From Bradyrhizobium jicamae (GTDB taxonomy: Bacteria > Pseudomonadota > Alphaproteobacteria > Rhizobiales > Xanthobacteraceae): DNA of 64,000 bases. The stretch is from positions 1 through 64,000 of the forward strand of contig NZ_JAFCKQ010000023.1 of the NCBI RefSeq assembly GCF_018130215.1. Reading direction: 5' to 3'. Numbering within the stretch: position 1 is the stretch's first letter; each line of letters opens with the position of its first letter. This document shows, piece by piece, positions 16,379-25,721 of this stretch. The position numbers were made by a program, and so were the translations under genes. Below the pieces are notes generated by a model. The model searched no databases, was not told where the DNA came from, and worked only from the letters and a program-made list of their open reading frames with translations.

Positions 16379-17461
16379 ATGGCCGTACCGCAGACCACGA
16401 ACCACAATGACATCTCGAGCGTCCTCTCGACGCTGGCGAGCCGGCAGACCAACCGGCCGAAGAGCAAGCCGCTGTCCGGGCCGAAGCGCGCCGCGATCCT
16501 GATGCTTGCGCTCGGCGAGCAGTACGGCGGCAAGATCTGGGCGATGCTCGACGATGACGAGGTCCGCGAGTTGTCGGTCCACATGTCGACGCTCGGCACC
16601 GTCGAGCCCGAGGTGGTCGAGGACCTGATGCTCGAATTCGTGTCGCGGATGTCGGCGTCGGGCGCGCTGATGGGCAATTTCGACGCCACCGAACGCCTGC
16701 TCCAGCAATATCTGCCGGCCGAGCGCGTCACCGGCATCATGGACGAGATCCGCGGTCCCGCCGGGCGCAACATGTGGGAGAAGCTTTCCAACGTCCAGGA
16801 AGAGGTGCTCGCCAACTACCTCAAGAACGAATACCCGCAAACCATCGCGGTGGTGCTGTCGAAGCTGAAGCCCGAGCATGCCGCACGCGTGCTGGCGATC
16901 CTGCCCGAGGACATCGCGCTCGACGTCGTCGGCCGCATGCTGCGGATGGAAGCGGTGCAGAAGGAGGTCATCGAGCGCGTCGAGCAGACGCTGCGCACCG
17001 AGTTCATGTCGAACCTGTCGCAGACCCGCCGCCGCGACGCCCATGAGGTGATGGCCGAGATCTTCAACAATTTCGACCGCCAGACCGAGACCCGCTTCAT
17101 CACCTCGCTGGAGGAGGAAAACCGCGAATCCGCCGAGCGCATCAAGGCGCTGATGTTCACCTTCGACGATCTGATCAAGCTCGACGCCGGCTCGGCCCAG
17201 ACCCTGATGCGCAACATCGACAAGGACAAGCTCGGCATTGCGCTGAAGAGCGCCAACGAGGAGGTGCGCAGCTTCTTCCTCGGCAACATGTCCTCGCGCG
17301 CCGGCAAGATGCTGATGGACGACATGGCTGCGATGGGCCCGGTCCGCCTGCGCGACGTCGACGAGGCCCAGGCGCTGCTCGTCAACCTCGCCAAGGATCT
17401 CGCCGCCCGCGGCGAGATCACGCTGACCAAGAACCGCGCCGACGACGAGCTGGTGTACTGA
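16379..17461 (+). CDS. fliG: Flagellar motor switch protein FliG
   Basis: A 360-residue rotor protein that links FliF to FliM/FliN and carries the charged torque helix. The FliG N domain (about 35-130) is followed by the middle domain (NYLKNEYPQTIAVVLSKLKPEHAARVLAILPE) and the C domain, which ends with charged residues facing the stator (SSRAGKMLMDDMAAMGPVRLRDVDEAQ). ATG 16379 starts one base after the fliF stop; an earlier GTG at 16358 overlaps fliF and is less likely. The stop codon overlaps the fliH start (TGATG). Confidence 0.96.
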   Translation: MAVPQTTNHNDISSVLSTLASRQTNRPKSKPLSGPKRAAILMLALGEQYGGKIWAMLDDDEVRELSVHMSTLGTVEPEVVEDLMLEFVSRMSASGALMGNFDATERLLQQYLPAERVTGIMDEIRGPAGRNMWEKLSNVQEEVLANYLKNEYPQTIAVVLSKLKPEHAARVLAILPEDIALDVVGRMLRMEAVQKEVIERVEQTLRTEFMSNLSQTRRRDAHEVMAEIFNNFDRQTETRFITSLEEENRESAERIKALMFTFDDLIKLDAGSAQTLMRNIDKDKLGIALKSANEEVRSFFLGNMSSRAGKMLMDDMAAMGPVRLRDVDEAQALLVNLAKDLAARGEITLTKNRADDELVY

Positions 17462-18084
17462 TGGCCGCGCCCGCAAAATTCCTGTTCGACACCGACTTCT
17501 CGACACCGGACCGTTCGCGGGAGCGCGCGGCGACGCCGGCGGAAATCGCACAGAAGATCGCCGACGCCGAGGCCCGCGCCTACCGCGCCGGCCACGAGGC
17601 CGCGCTGCGCGAGGCCAAGGTCGAGAGCGACCGCCGTTCGGCGCTGGCGCTGGAGCAGATCGCGGTGGCGATCAAGGGCATTGCGGCGCGCTTTGCCGGC
17701 ATCGAGACGCGGATGGAGACCGAGGCGGTCGACGTCGCGGTCGCGGTGGCGCGCAAGCTGTGCGCCGAGCTGATCGCGCGCGAGCCGTTCGGCGAGATCA
17801 CCGCGCTGGTCAGCGACTGCTTCTCGCACCTGGTGGCGACGCCGCACCTCGTGGTGCGCATCAACGATGAGCTCTACGAGGCCGGGCGCGAGCAGATCGA
17901 GCGGATGGCCGCGCAGAGCGGCTTCCAGGGCCGGCTGGTGATCCTGGCCGAGCCCACGATCGCGACCGGCGACTGCCGGATCGAGTGGGCCGACGGCGGT
18001 GTGGTGCTGGAGCGTGCGGCGATCGAGGCAAAGATCAACGAACTCGTCGGGCGCTACCTGGCGTCCCGCGATCAGGCCGGCTGA
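17461..18084 (+). CDS. fliH: Flagellar assembly protein FliH (FlbE-like)
   Basis: A 207-residue protein in the position of FliH, called FlbE in Caulobacter, the negative regulator and stalk of the FliI export ATPase. An Ala/Glu/Arg-rich helical stretch (about 25-85) is followed by a compact C-terminal domain with VAVARKLCAELIAREP and GRLVILAEPTIATGDCRIEWADGG, the well-conserved FliH/HrpE signature. It overlaps fliG by one base and ends 18 bp before fliN. The N-terminus is poorly conserved, as is usual. Confidence 0.87.
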   Translation: MAAPAKFLFDTDFSTPDRSRERAATPAEIAQKIADAEARAYRAGHEAALREAKVESDRRSALALEQIAVAIKGIAARFAGIETRMETEAVDVAVAVARKLCAELIAREPFGEITALVSDCFSHLVATPHLVVRINDELYEAGREQIERMAAQSGFQGRLVILAEPTIATGDCRIEWADGGVVLERAAIEAKINELVGRYLASRDQAG

Positions 18085-18102
18085 CGGCATGAGGGCTGAA
18101 CC

Positions 18103-18453
18103 ATGAGCGACACCGACGCACACGTCCCGCTTCCCGACCTCAACTCGTCCGACGCGCCCGATATCGACGACATCGGCTACAACGAGGACGAGCATGCCTC
18201 GCGCATTGCCGCCGATCTCGAGGCGGTGTTCGACGTTCCGGTGCAGGTGTCGGCGGTGCTCGGCCGCTCCAAGATGGACGTCGGCGACCTCTTGAAGCTC
18301 GGACCGGGCACGGTGCTCGAGCTCGACCGCCGGGTCGGCGAGGCGATCGACATCTACGTCAACAACCGCCTGGTGGCGCGCGGCGAAGTGGTGCTGGTGG
18401 AAGACAAGCTCGGCGTGACCATGACCGAAATCATCAAGGCGGAACGCGCTTAA
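18103..18453 (+). CDS. fliN: Flagellar motor switch protein FliN
   Basis: A 116-residue protein of the SpoA/FliN family that builds the lower C ring and docks the export ATPase complex. The SpoA domain fills about residues 38-112 (VFDVPVQVSAVLGRSKMDVGDLLKLGPGTVLELDR in part, then LVARGEVVLVEDKLGVTMTEI). The N-terminal 35 residues are acidic and probably disordered. The operon places it directly before flbD. FliM is not in this window. Confidence 0.95.
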   Translation: MSDTDAHVPLPDLNSSDAPDIDDIGYNEDEHASRIAADLEAVFDVPVQVSAVLGRSKMDVGDLLKLGPGTVLELDRRVGEAIDIYVNNRLVARGEVVLVEDKLGVTMTEIIKAERA

Positions 18454-18506
18454 CCATCCAACGATACCGCGCGACGACGGCGCGATCAGACGAACAGGAG
18501 ACTATC

Positions 18507-19892
<1,386 letters not shown>

Positions 19893-19923
19893 GCTGCCGG
19901 CCTGTCCGGGCGATCGCCTCGCA

Positions 19924-20079
19924 TCACGAATAGCTCGGCGCGTCCGGCCGGCGGAAGATGTGGATGGGATCGCCGGGCGCAAGCTCGCGCCCCGTGAACG
20001 CCGCATAGGCATACAGCGCGAGATAGCCCACCGCGAGTGCGCCGACGAGATAGAACAGCCAGGTTGCCGCGCGCTTCAT
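19924..20079 (-). CDS. 51-residue single-span membrane protein
   Basis: A short frame of 51 codons encoding MKRAATWLFYLVGALAVGYL and ending with a polar tail (FRRPDAPSYS). Residues about 6-30 are a clean membrane helix after a basic N-terminus, with the tail outside. Strong G/C third positions support coding. I do not recognise the family. It lies on the strand opposite flbD, 31 bp past its stop, and may precede or share the transcript of no other gene. Confidence 0.6.
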   Translation of the reverse strand: MKRAATWLFYLVGALAVGYLALYAYAAFTGRELAPGDPIHIFRRPDAPSYS

Positions 20080-20148
20080 CAAACGGTCACGTCCTGAAAG
20101 ACCATCTCTACCTTCTAGGGCATGATCCGGGACAGCGTGAGTGATTTT

Positions 20149-20739
20149 CTAGCGCGGTCCCCTGGCGTGGACATGGCGCGACGGCAGGCTGACCTCGGCG
20201 AGCCGGGCGGCGTCCTCCTCCTTGTCGATCGCGACATATTCGCCGTGCCAGTAGGCCAGCGCGGCGGTCCGCCGTGAGGCCACGACATCGAGCACGCGGC
20301 CGATCACGATCGCATGCGAATGCCGCTCGATCGTCTCCTCGACCTCGCAGTCGATCGCCGAAAGCGCGCCAACCAGCAGCGGCACGCCCGAGGCCCGCGT
20401 CGTCCATTCGGCGCCGGCGAAACGTTCTGCGCCCTTCAGGCCGCCCTTGCCGGTGAAGCGTTCGGCGATGTCGAGCTGATCCGCCGTCAGGATGTTGACG
20501 CCGAACATGCCACGCCGCTTGATCAGCTGATATGACGACGCTGCCCGATTGATGCTGACGATCAAGGACGGCGGATCGACCGACAGCGACGACACCGAGG
20601 TCACGGTCATTCCGGAAATCTCCCGGCCACGGCCGGCGGTGATGACGGCAACCCCGCCGGTCAGATGACGCATCGCATTGCGGAAATCCGTGGCCGTGAT
20701 GGCAGGCTCGACGGAGACATTGCGGACGATGGTGTTCAT
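20149..20739 (-). CDS. Flavin reductase (HpaC/FlaRed type) of the sulfonate operon
   Basis: A 196-residue flavin reductase of the FlaRed family (Pfam Flavin_Reduct), with RHLTGGVAVITAGR, MTVTSVSSLSVDPPSLIVSINRAASSY and GMFGVNILTADQLDIAERF as signatures. It would supply reduced FMN to the SsuD monooxygenase. This is not the SsuE fold normally paired with SsuD, so the partner enzyme has been replaced. It starts 7 bp after the ssuB stop and is the last gene of the operon. ATG 20739 is used; the longer frame to 20880 runs into ssuB. Confidence 0.85.
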   Translation of the reverse strand: MNTIVRNVSVEPAITATDFRNAMRHLTGGVAVITAGRGREISGMTVTSVSSLSVDPPSLIVSINRAASSYQLIKRRGMFGVNILTADQLDIAERFTGKGGLKGAERFAGAEWTTRASGVPLLVGALSAIDCEVEETIERHSHAIVIGRVLDVVASRRTAALAYWHGEYVAIDKEEDAARLAEVSLPSRHVHARGPR

Positions 20740-20746
20740 GACGGCC

Positions 20747-21592
20747 TCACAGATCGGACGTGTCTTCGCTGCCTTCGAGAAGATGCTTGAGGATCTCGCC
20801 CTCGAGCGCGGCGAGTTCGGCCGAGCCGCGCCGGCGTGGTCGCGGCAGGTCGATCGTGACGTCCAGCGCGATGCGGCCATCCTCGATCACAACCACGCGG
20901 TCGGCGAGCGCGACCGCCTCGGCAACGTCATGCGTCACCAGGATCGCGGTAAACCCCTGGTCGCGCCAGACCCGCTCCAGCAGCTGCTGCATCGAGATCC
21001 GCGTCAACGCATCGAGCGCGCCGAGCGGCTCGTCGAACGCCAGCACGCGTGGCTGGCTGACCAGCGCGCGCGCCAGCGCCACGCGCTGCTTCTGGCCGCC
21101 TGACAGCACCGACGGCCACTGCCCGCGCTTGTCGCCAAGGCCAACCTCGACCAGCGCACGCTCGGCCCGGGCCTGTGCATCCGCGGACGAACGCTCACCA
21201 CCGAGCCCGACCTCGACATTTGAGAGTACCCGCGCCCACGGCAGCAATCGCGGCTCCTGGAACATGACACGGACGTCTTGCGCACGCGGCCCCTCGCCAA
21301 ACGCGATGCCGCCACCGCCCGGTGCCTCGAGACCCCCGATCAGGCGGAGCAGGGTGCTCTTGCCGCAGCCGCTGCGGCCGACGATCGCAACGAACTGGCC
21401 GGCGGGAACGTGCAGGTCGATGCCACGCAGCACCTCGTTGTCGCCGAACGACTTGCGCAAGCCGCGGATGGTCAGCGACAGCCCGCGCGAGGTGGCTTCC
21501 GAGCCGCGCCGCAATTGCTGCGCCTCTGCGATGAAGTCGGCACGCGCGACCGGCTCGGCGTCCGCGCTCTGGAAACGAAGCACTTCTTGCAT
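20747..21592 (-). CDS. ssuB: Sulfonate ABC transporter ATP-binding protein
   Basis: A 281-residue ABC ATPase of the nitrate/sulfonate/taurine importer family. Walker A is GRSGCGKST, the signature is LSGGQKQRVALARAL, Walker B VLAFDEPLGALDA and the switch histidine THDVAEAV. An extra 40 residues precede the domain, before the RGLRKSFG start of the nucleotide-binding core. It powers uptake together with the permease. The ATG (21592) follows a TTG two codons upstream and begins 9 bp after the ssuC stop. Confidence 0.93.
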   Translation of the reverse strand: MQEVLRFQSADAEPVARADFIAEAQQLRRGSEATSRGLSLTIRGLRKSFGDNEVLRGIDLHVPAGQFVAIVGRSGCGKSTLLRLIGGLEAPGGGGIAFGEGPRAQDVRVMFQEPRLLPWARVLSNVEVGLGGERSSADAQARAERALVEVGLGDKRGQWPSVLSGGQKQRVALARALVSQPRVLAFDEPLGALDALTRISMQQLLERVWRDQGFTAILVTHDVAEAVALADRVVVIEDGRIALDVTIDLPRPRRRGSAELAALEGEILKHLLEGSEDTSDL

Positions 21593-21601
21593 TCTCAACT
21601 C

Positions 21602-22408
21602 TCACTTCTTCTGGAAGGCGGGATGCCATGACAAGGTCAGGCGCTCCAGCGCCCGCGAGGCGCTGTCGGCGAGCTTGCCGAGCAGGGCATAGATCAGGAT
21701 CGAGAGCACGACCACGTCGATCAGCATGAACTCGCGCGCCTGCATCGCCATGTAGCCGAGGCCGGAGGAAGCCGCGATGGTCTCTGCCACGATCAGCGTC
21801 AGCCACATGATGCCGAGCGCAAAGCGCAGGCCGACGAAAATCGACGGCAAGGCGCCGGGAAAGATCACCCGGCGGAACAGCTCGCCATCGGTCATGCCGT
21901 AAATGCGGCCCATCTCGATCAGCTGCGGATCGACGGTGCGGATGCCATGCAGGGTGTTGAGATAGATCGGAAAGAACACGCCGAGCGCGACCAGGAACAG
22001 TTTTGCGGACTCGTCGATGCCGAACCACAGGATGACGAGCGGGATCAGCGCCAGATGGGGGATGTTGCGCACCATCTGCAGCGTGGTGTCGGTGAGCCTT
22101 GCGGAGAGCTGGGACAGGCCGTTGGCGAGACCGAAGGCAAAGCCGATGCTGCCGCCGATCAGGAAGCCGATCGAAGCGCGCCAGAAGCTGACCCAGATGT
22201 TGCGGATCAGCTCACCCGACAGCAATAGCTTCCACCCCGCCAGCGCGACATCGGTCGGCGCCGGCAACACGCGCGACGGCACGAAGCCGGTCACGCATGC
22301 GAGCTGCCAGACCAGGACGATGGCAAGCGGCACGATCCAGGGGATCAGGCCGTCGAGCCCAGGTAATTTCGGCGCGCTGACGCGCGGAAGACTGTCGATG
22401 AGACTCAT
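21602..22408 (-). CDS. ssuC: Sulfonate ABC transporter permease
   Basis: A 268-residue inner-membrane permease of the SsuC/TauC family with about six hydrophobic segments. The cytoplasmic coupling loop is EMGRIYGMTDGELFRRVIFPGALPSIFVGLR, in part, a standard EAA-like motif. The ATG overlaps the ssuD stop by 4 bp (22405-22408), so translation is coupled. It works as a dimer with two SsuB subunits. Confidence 0.94.
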   Translation of the reverse strand: MSLIDSLPRVSAPKLPGLDGLIPWIVPLAIVLVWQLACVTGFVPSRVLPAPTDVALAGWKLLLSGELIRNIWVSFWRASIGFLIGGSIGFAFGLANGLSQLSARLTDTTLQMVRNIPHLALIPLVILWFGIDESAKLFLVALGVFFPIYLNTLHGIRTVDPQLIEMGRIYGMTDGELFRRVIFPGALPSIFVGLRFALGIMWLTLIVAETIAASSGLGYMAMQAREFMLIDVVVLSILIYALLGKLADSASRALERLTLSWHPAFQKK

Positions 22409-23571
22409 GATTGCGAAGCCTGTTTGTGCGGGCGATATTCGTTGCCGATGGTCTCACCGAAGGGCCCGGTGTTGACGCGGATCGACGTGACGTTGCTGCC
22501 ATGCCCGAGCGACAGCAGCGGGAACACCAGCTCGGCGAAGCGATAGGCTTCCTCGAGATGCGGATAGCCGGACATGATGAAGGTATCGATGCCGATCTCC
22601 TGATACTCCCTGATCCGTGCCGCGACGGTCTGTGGATCGCCGACCAGCGCGGTGCCCGCGCCGCCGCGCACCAGGCCAACGCCGGCCCACAGGTTCGGGT
22701 TGATCTCGAGCTGGTCGCGCCGCCCGCCATGCAGCTGCGCCATGCGCTGCTGGCCGACCGAATCCATCCGCGAAAAGATCTTCTGGGCCGCGGCCACGGT
22801 GTCGTCGGTGACGTACTGGATCAATTCGTCCGCGGCCTTCCACGCCTCGGCATTGGTCTCGCGCACGATCACGTGGAGGCGGATGCCGAACGAGAGCTTG
22901 CGGCCACGTTCAGCGGCCACCGCCTTCACTCGCGCGACCTTCTCGGCGACCTGCGCCGGCGGCTCGCCCCACGTCAGGTATTTGTCGACGGTGTCGACCG
23001 CGACATCGATGCCGGCATCCGACGAGCCTCCGAAATAGAGCGGCGGACGTGGCGACTGCACCGGATTGAACAGCAGGCGGCCATCCTCGATGCGGATGTG
23101 CCTGCCCTCGACATTGACGGTCTTGCCGGCGAGCAGGTCGCTGTAGACGTTGAGGAACTCGCGTGTGACCGCGTAGCGCTCGTCGTGATCAAGGAAAATG
23201 CCGTCGCCCCTGTTCTCGACGGGGTCGCCGCCGGTGACGACGTTGACCAGGAGGCGGCCGTTTGACAGCCGATCCAGCGTCGCGGTCATGCGCGCAGCGA
23301 CGGCCGGCGACTGCAGGCCGGGCCTGACCGCCACGAGATAGCGCAGGCGCTCGGTCCAGGGCGCGACGGCGGAGGCCACCACCCAGGAATCCTCGCAGCT
23401 CCGCCCCGTCGGCAGCAGCACGCCGTAATAGCCGAGTTGGTCGGCGGCCTGCGCGATCTGGCGCAGATAGTTGAAGTTCACCTCGCGACCGCCGGTCGAC
23501 GTGCCGAGATAGCGGCTGTCGCCGTGGGTCGGCAGGAACCAGAGGATATTGGCGTTGGTCGGATTGCTCAC
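22405..23571 (-). CDS. ssuD: FMNH2-dependent alkanesulfonate monooxygenase
   Basis: A 388-residue luciferase-family enzyme that splits C1-and-longer alkanesulfonates to aldehyde and sulfite, using reduced FMN and oxygen. The N-terminus NILWFLPTHGDSRYLGTSTGGR is the SsuD signature, with SWVVASAVAPWTERLRYLVAVRPG later. GTG 23571 is chosen because it overlaps the ssuA stop as GTGA and has GGAG upstream. An ATG five codons earlier (23586) is the alternative. Order ssuA-ssuD-ssuC-ssuB is that of the classic sulfonate operon. Confidence 0.94.
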   Translation of the reverse strand: MSNPTNANILWFLPTHGDSRYLGTSTGGREVNFNYLRQIAQAADQLGYYGVLLPTGRSCEDSWVVASAVAPWTERLRYLVAVRPGLQSPAVAARMTATLDRLSNGRLLVNVVTGGDPVENRGDGIFLDHDERYAVTREFLNVYSDLLAGKTVNVEGRHIRIEDGRLLFNPVQSPRPPLYFGGSSDAGIDVAVDTVDKYLTWGEPPAQVAEKVARVKAVAAERGRKLSFGIRLHVIVRETNAEAWKAADELIQYVTDDTVAAAQKIFSRMDSVGQQRMAQLHGGRRDQLEINPNLWAGVGLVRGGAGTALVGDPQTVAARIREYQEIGIDTFIMSGYPHLEEAYRFAELVFPLLSLGHGSNVTSIRVNTGPFGETIGNEYRPHKQASQS

Positions 23572-24521
23572 GTGCCGGGTCTCCATGCGACGTCGGAAAT
23601 CTTGATTTGTTTCGGGATCAGGCCGAGCGCGAAGAAGGTGTCGGCCACCTGCTGCTGATCGGCGACCACGGCATCGGTCACCGGCTTGATGCCATAGGCC
23701 TGCCGCCTCAGCGCGACCTCCACCACCGGCACCGAAAGACCGGTGCTCGGCGCAAGCTGCTCGGCCACGGCGTGGATGTCACCCTTCGCCCAGTCGTCGA
23801 CCTCGCCGAGTTGCGCCAGCACGAGATCGATGATCTTCGGGTCGCGTTGCAGGAACGCCTTCGAAGCAAAATAGAACTGGTAATTGGCGACGATTCCGGT
23901 GCCATCGGCCAGCGTGCGGGCGCCGGTCGCGGCCTCCGCCGCGGCCTGGAACGGATCCCAGATCACCCAGGCATCGACCGCGCCGCGCTCGAACGCCGCG
24001 CGTGCGTCGGCGGGCGCGAGATAGGCGACCTCGACGTCGGAATATTTGACACCGGCCTTCTCGAGCGCCTTGACCAGCAGGTAATGGACATTGGAGCCCT
24101 TGTTCAGCGCGACCTTCTTGCCCTTCAGCTCTGCGACCGCCTTGATCGGGCTGTCCTTCGGCACCAGGATCGCCTCGCCCTTCGGCGCAGCCGGCTCATA
24201 GGCGACGTATTGCAGTGGCGCGCCGGCGGCCTGCGCAAAGATCGGCGGCGCCTCGCCCGTGTTGCCGAAATCGATCGCGCCGACATTGAGCGCTTCCAGC
24301 AGCGGCGGCCCCGACGGAAACTCGGTCCAGACCACCCGGGTGCCCGCCGCCTTCAGCTTCTCCTCGAGCGATCCCCTGCTCTTCAGCAGCACCAGCTTGC
24401 CGTATTTCTGGTAGCCGATGCGGACGACCTTGTCCTGTCCGTAGGACACGCCGACCGTGGCCGCGACCATGCTGAGCGACAGCACGGCGCGGGCGATCCA
24501 GCGTCGAAACAAACGCCTCAT
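23568..24521 (-). CDS. ssuA: Aliphatic sulfonate-binding protein, copy 1
   Basis: A 317-residue periplasmic protein with a signal peptide (RRWIARAVLSLSMVAATVGVSYG). The mature part has the features of the SsuA family: RIGYQKYGKLVLLKSRG, FPSGPPLLEALNVGAIDFGNTGEAPPIFAQAAG (in part) and DAWVIWDPF. It delivers sulfonates to SsuBC. The frame continues upstream to 25316, but ATG 24521 gives a proper signal peptide. It shares its length and motifs with the paralogue at 24554-25504, 32 bp upstream. Confidence 0.92.
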   Translation of the reverse strand: MRRLFRRWIARAVLSLSMVAATVGVSYGQDKVVRIGYQKYGKLVLLKSRGSLEEKLKAAGTRVVWTEFPSGPPLLEALNVGAIDFGNTGEAPPIFAQAAGAPLQYVAYEPAAPKGEAILVPKDSPIKAVAELKGKKVALNKGSNVHYLLVKALEKAGVKYSDVEVAYLAPADARAAFERGAVDAWVIWDPFQAAAEAATGARTLADGTGIVANYQFYFASKAFLQRDPKIIDLVLAQLGEVDDWAKGDIHAVAEQLAPSTGLSVPVVEVALRRQAYGIKPVTDAVVADQQQVADTFFALGLIPKQIKISDVAWRPGT

Positions 24522-24553
24522 GATGACATCCCCTGAATTGAAAGTGACCGCGA

Positions 24554-25504
24554 TCAGCTTTGGGTGTTGCGCCACACGATGTCGCGGACCGCGATCTGCT
24601 TCGGGATCAGCCCGAGCTTGAAGAAGCGATCGGCGACGCCCTGCTGGGTCGCGATGATGTCGTCGGTGATCGGTCCGACCTTGAATGATGAACGGTTGGC
24701 GGCGATGGTCTGAATGTCCAGCGCGATGCCGGTGACCGCGCTCAGCGACTTCGCCACCTCGTCGCGGTGTGCCTCGGCCCACGCCGCCGTCGACACGGTG
24801 ACGTCGATGACCTGCTGCAGAACAGCTGCGTTGGTCTTCGCGAACTCGCGGTTGGCGATGTAGAACGAATTGGTCCTGGTGATCTCCCCGGCGTTGACCA
24901 GCACCCGGCCGTTCTGCCTGGATTCGCCGATCGCGAAATAAGGATCCCAGATCGACCAGGCATCGATGCTGCCGTTGGCAAAGGCGGGGCCGGCGTCCGG
25001 CGGCGTCAGATAGACCGGCGTGATGTCGGCATAGGTCAGGCCGGCCTTCTCCAGCGTCCGCACGATCACATTGTGGGCGCTGGATCCCTTGGTGAACCCG
25101 ACGCGCTTGCCCTTGAGATCCGCGATCGTCCGGATCGGGGAATTCTGCGGCACGAGGATGCCCTGGCCGTTCGTGATCGGCTGCCCTGCGGCGTAGACGA
25201 TCGCCGCGCCCGCGGCCTGCGCGAACACCGGCGGCGAATCGCCGACCGCACCGTAATCGACGCTGCCGACATTCATTGCTTCCATCATCGGCGGGCCGGA
25301 GGAGAACTCGACCCATTTCACCTCGATGCCCTGCGGCCTGAAATGATCTTCCAGGACCGCGCGCTGCCGCGCGATGACCAGCACGCCATTCTTCTGGTAG
25401 CCGATACGAATCTCCTTCACACCAGCTTGTGCCTGCGCGCGCTGCGACAGCGCGGCAGCTGCGATCGTTGCGAGCGATAGACCCAGGAATTCACGACGCT
25501 TCAT
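24554..25504 (-). CDS. ssuA: Aliphatic sulfonate-binding protein, copy 2
   Basis: A 316-residue paralogue of the neighbouring ssuA. It has a twin-arginine-like leader (MKRREFLGLSLATIAAAALSQR), then RIGYQKNGVLVIARQRAVLE, VEFSSGPPMMEAMNVGSVDYG and DAWSIWDPYF. The different leader and diverged pocket suggest another ligand range. It is the first gene of the operon, so it may set its start. ATG 25504 is used; the TTG upstream at 25513 is weaker. Confidence 0.92.
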   Translation of the reverse strand: MKRREFLGLSLATIAAAALSQRAQAQAGVKEIRIGYQKNGVLVIARQRAVLEDHFRPQGIEVKWVEFSSGPPMMEAMNVGSVDYGAVGDSPPVFAQAAGAAIVYAAGQPITNGQGILVPQNSPIRTIADLKGKRVGFTKGSSAHNVIVRTLEKAGLTYADITPVYLTPPDAGPAFANGSIDAWSIWDPYFAIGESRQNGRVLVNAGEITRTNSFYIANREFAKTNAAVLQQVIDVTVSTAAWAEAHRDEVAKSLSAVTGIALDIQTIAANRSSFKVGPITDDIIATQQGVADRFFKLGLIPKQIAVRDIVWRNTQS

Positions 25505-25600
25505 TTCACGCAATTCTCCCGACGATCACGCGCGATGACGCGACGCGATCATGTGTTGTCAGGATGATGGGGCGTGCGAACGGAGCTGTCGAGCACCGCA

Positions 25601-25638
25601 CAAAAATAGCGATGCCTGCACTTCGGTGCAGGCATCGC
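25601..25638 (-). terminator. Terminator between the LLM gene and the ssu operon
   Basis: A perfect 13-bp stem (25609-25621 with 25626-25638) with a 4-base loop. Read on the minus strand it is followed by TATTTTTG (25608-25601). It lies 84 bp past the stop of the luciferase-like gene and 97 bp before ssuA copy 2, so the two transcripts are separate. Confidence 0.88.
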
Positions 25639-25721
25639 GCACATCGTTTCTTTTAAGGCGTAGATCGCGTGTAGCGATTTATTTTCTTCACGGAAGCGCG
25701 ATCACGCTGCACAAAATTCGA

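Noticed and set aside
13239..16815. Long open frames on the minus strand opposite lysR, sciP, fliF and fliG (for example 13239-14675 and 15301-16815)
   Set aside because: They are shadow frames caused by high G+C at third positions. Their proteins are low-complexity Arg/Ala/His-rich and the plus-strand genes are certain.
24522..25316. Upstream extension of ssuA copy 1 through ssuA copy 2
   Set aside because: The proper signal peptide begins at 24521, and the extension is another frame of the second ssuA gene.
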